Assembly (NCBI GenBank): GCA_030043285.1
Contig: JASHXZ010000551.1
Span: 1 to 7,083 of the forward strand
DNA: 7,083 nt
Source: Xanthobacteraceae bacterium
GTDB taxonomy: Bacteria; Pseudomonadota; Alphaproteobacteria; Rhizobiales; Xanthobacteraceae
Direction of reading: 5' to 3'
Position numbers and translations under genes: made by a program. Positions 5,431 through 7,083 of this stretch are shown here, one piece after another. The notes under the pieces are model-generated. The model did not search any database. It saw only the letters and a list, made by a program, of their open reading frames with translations, and was not told the DNA's origin. Position 1 is the stretch's first letter. Each line of letters opens with the position of its first letter.

Positions 5431-6963
5431 TCGCCACCTCTCCGCCAGCGCCTTCCGATCCAGCTTACCGCGTTCGGTTTTCGGCAGTGCGTCGGCGATG
5501 AGGATGCGCTTGGGCGCCTTGAAGGCGGGCAGGGCGGCGCCGCAGTAGCGCAGGAGCGCGTCGGCATCGGCGGCCGCGCCCGGGCGGGTCACGACGTAGC
5601 TGACGACTTCTTCGCCGTAGATCGGATCGGGCACGCCGATCGTGGCGGCTTCGATCACGTCTGAGTGCTGCATCAGGAACGAGTCGATTTCGAGCGGCGA
5701 AATTTTGGCGCCGCCGCGGATGATCAGCTCCTTTTCGCGGCCGCTCATGGTCAGAAAGCCGTCTTCGTCGAGCGAGCCGAGGTCGCCGGTGCGGAAGCGG
5801 CCGCGGCTGTGAATTTCCACTTCGCCGTCGTCGCCGAGATAGCGGTACGGATGATCGCCGAGGCCGCCGAGCTCGACGTGGCCGATTTCGCCGGCGGGCA
5901 GGCGGCGGCCGTCGGCATCGACGATGGCGAGGTCGTGATAGCGGAACGGCCGGCCGACCTTGCCGAGGCGGCGCGCTTCGCCCGCAATCGCGGCGATCCA
6001 GCTCACCTCGCTGGCGCCGCAGCCCTGCGCGATCGGAATGCCGAATTTCTGCTCGAAGCGCTTCCAGTCCTCGAGCAATAGCGGCGCCGAGCTCGATGTG
6101 ACGAAGCGCAGATTGGGCAGGTTGTCGCGATGCGCGCTCTGCTCGCTGTTGAGCAGAATGTTGATCGTTGTCGGATTGCCGGTGGCGACGGTCGCGCCGT
6201 GCTCGCGCAGGTGCTGGAAGAAGCGGCTCGCCGAAAATCGCTCCGCCAGCACCAGCGTGGCGCCGCGGTTGACGACCGAGAGCGCGCCAAGCGTCTGCGC
6301 CGAGTTCCAGCTGAACGGGCGGAAATCATAGAGGCGGTCGTTCGCTGTGATGCCGAAACCTTCGGCGAGCGGGTCGATGTTCAAGAGATATTCGCGAAAG
6401 TCGAGGATGACGCCCTTCGGTTTGGCGCTGGTGCCGGAGGTGAACAGGATGATGGCGTCGTCGTTCGGATTAGCCCCCTCCCAATCCTCCCCCGTAAGCG
6501 GGCGAGGGCTTTTTCGCGGGAGTTCGCCGAACAGAGTCTCGCTCTGCGTGCTGCCCCAGTGGCCGAGCGGCAGGCGCGGCGCCGGTGCTGCCGCCAACAG
6601 GTCGTCGAGCCCTAAGCCCTCCTGAAAGACAATTAAACGCGGCTTGAGCCGCTCAAAAATATTGCCGAGCTGATTGCGGTTCATCTCGACGTGCACGGTG
6701 CAGATCGTGGCGCCGGCGGCCATGACGCCGAAATAGCAGAGCAAATGCTCGATCGAATTGTTGGCGAGGAGTGCGACCCGGTCGTTACGGCCGATGCCGC
6801 GCGCGCGCAGCAACGCGGCGAAGCGGCCGACCGCATCGCGCAACGCGCCGTAACTGACGGTGCGGCCATCGTCGGCGGCAATCACCCACGGCTTGTCGGG
6901 CGCACGCGCCGCGGCGCGCGCGATCCAGCTGCGCAGCAGGTTTGAGCCCGGGTCTGCCTGCAT
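5398..6963 (-). CDS. AMP-forming acyl-CoA ligase (class I adenylate-forming enzyme), 521 aa
   Basis: This enzyme is predicted to activate a carboxylic acid with ATP to an acyl-adenylate and then transfer it to CoA. The ANL motifs are in order: the A3 phosphate loop LFTSGTSAKPKG (173-184), A5 QGCGASE (313-319), A7 RFRTGDLG with ribose-binding D394 (389-396), A8 hinge GREKELIIRGG (408-418), and A10 PKTERGK with the catalytic lysine K500 (494-500). The length is normal for the family. The acid substrate is not evident; fatty, carnitine-type and aromatic acids are all possible. ATG 6963 is the first start after an in-frame TAA 24-26 bases upstream. A Shine-Dalgarno is weak (AAGGA is over 20 bases away). 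Residues 151-164 (KSPRPLTGEDWEGA) and the last ten residues derive from palindromic repeats. Both lie outside the core motifs, so activity is expected. It is transcribed toward the helicase but separated from it by 145 bases of distinct composition. Confidence 0.93.
   Translation of the reverse strand: MQADPGSNLLRSWIARAAARAPDKPWVIAADDGRTVSYGALRDAVGRFAALLRARGIGRNDRVALLANNSIEHLLCYFGVMAAGATICTVHVEMNRNQLGNIFERLKPRLIVFQEGLGLDDLLAAAPAPRLPLGHWGSTQSETLFGELPRKSPRPLTGEDWEGANPNDDAIILFTSGTSAKPKGVILDFREYLLNIDPLAEGFGITANDRLYDFRPFSWNSAQTLGALSVVNRGATLVLAERFSASRFFQHLREHGATVATGNPTTINILLNSEQSAHRDNLPNLRFVTSSSAPLLLEDWKRFEQKFGIPIAQGCGASEVSWIAAIAGEARRLGKVGRPFRYHDLAIVDADGRRLPAGEIGHVELGGLGDHPYRYLGDDGEVEIHSRGRFRTGDLGSLDEDGFLTMSGREKELIIRGGAKISPLEIDSFLMQHSDVIEAATIGVPDPIYGEEVVSYVVTRPGAAADADALLRYCGAALPAFKAPKRILIADALPKTERGKLDRKALAERWRGSLSPLAGGR
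6472..6514 (-). repeat. Degenerate palindromic repeat, copy 1, in frame within the ligase
   Basis: The outer arms AGCCC (6472-6476) and GGGCT (6506-6510) and the inner arms CCCG (6491-6494) and CGGG (6499-6502) form an imperfect palindrome inside the coding sequence. On the minus strand it encodes KSPRPLTGEDWEGA (residues 151-164), a loop just before the A3 phosphate-binding motif. SPRPLTG here parallels SLSPLAG at the C-terminus, so the same repeat type was read in the same frame twice. Confidence 0.6.
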
Positions 6964-6992
6964 GGTAAGATGACGGCCTTGAATTCCTTAGC

Positions 6993-6998
6993 GATATA
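6993..6998 (-). promoter_or_regulatory. Possible -10 box of the acyl-CoA ligase
   Basis: The minus strand reads TATATC about 30 bases before the ligase ATG, in the only AT-rich stretch of the 120-base upstream region. No good -35 hexamer stands at 16-18 bases; TTTTGC and TTGTTT upstream are poor matches or badly spaced. The rest of 6964-7083 holds nothing I can assign. Confidence 0.25.
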
Positions 6999-7083
6999 AG
7001 CATTTCGCCTGACAGCAAAACAAGGTGCGGCGAAACAAGACGCGTATGACGAACAAGCTGGTCTCGATGTTGTCAGGGCGTAG

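Noticed and set aside
5665..6081. Plus-strand open frame opposite the ligase, and several similar ones to 6945
   Set aside because: These are alanine-rich antisense shadows of the acyl-CoA ligase, without motifs or ribosome sites.
7046..7083. ATG-started frame (MTNKLVSMLSGR) open to the window end on the plus strand
   Set aside because: There are only 12 codons, no Shine-Dalgarno and no homology to judge by. It could be the start of a divergent gene but cannot be supported.

Overview
The window is about 7.1 kb of bacterial chromosome with four protein genes. Three of them (a metallophosphoesterase, a UbiD-family decarboxylase and an acyl-CoA ligase) are strongly GC-rich, with G/C-ending codons. 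A GC-rich degenerate palindromic repeat of the kind common in Alphaproteobacteria is also present. Together these suggest a Bradyrhizobium- or Rhodopseudomonas-like member of the Hyphomicrobiales. That placement is an inference from composition and protein flavour, not a database match.

Layout. (1) 23-850, + strand: calcineurin-like metallophosphoesterase with a TTG start. (2) 851-1028: intergenic DNA with three small stem-loops and a sigma70-like promoter. (3) 1029-2627, + strand: prFMN-dependent UbiD-family decarboxylase. (4) 2628-2699: short convergent gap with two weak hairpins. (5) 2700-5252, - strand: an 850-residue superfamily 1 helicase in clearly lower-GC DNA. (6) 5253-5397: its upstream region, with a strong Shine-Dalgarno, two inverted repeats and a weak promoter candidate. 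(7) 5398-6963, - strand: an AMP-forming acyl-CoA ligase carrying two copies of a palindromic repeat in its reading frame. (8) 6964-7083: upstream region of the ligase.

The most interesting object is the helicase. Its N-terminal part (about residues 78-157) reads as the C-terminal FKBP-like domain of transcript-cleavage factors GreA/GreB, including the NSPIA signature. This is followed by a HelD-like SF1 motor with about 300 residues inserted between Walker A and Walker B. That architecture points to an ATP-driven factor acting on RNA polymerase, not to an ordinary DNA-repair helicase. The acidic GreA tip motif is not visible, so it is more likely a binding, displacement or recycling factor than a transcript-cleavage factor. 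The gene sits alone, with its own regulatory region and foreign composition, between two tail-to-tail metabolic genes, so it looks like a single-gene acquisition.

The decarboxylase and the acyl-CoA ligase could belong to one aromatic or unsaturated acid pathway. They are convergent and separated by the helicase, so the sequence does not show an operon or joint regulation.
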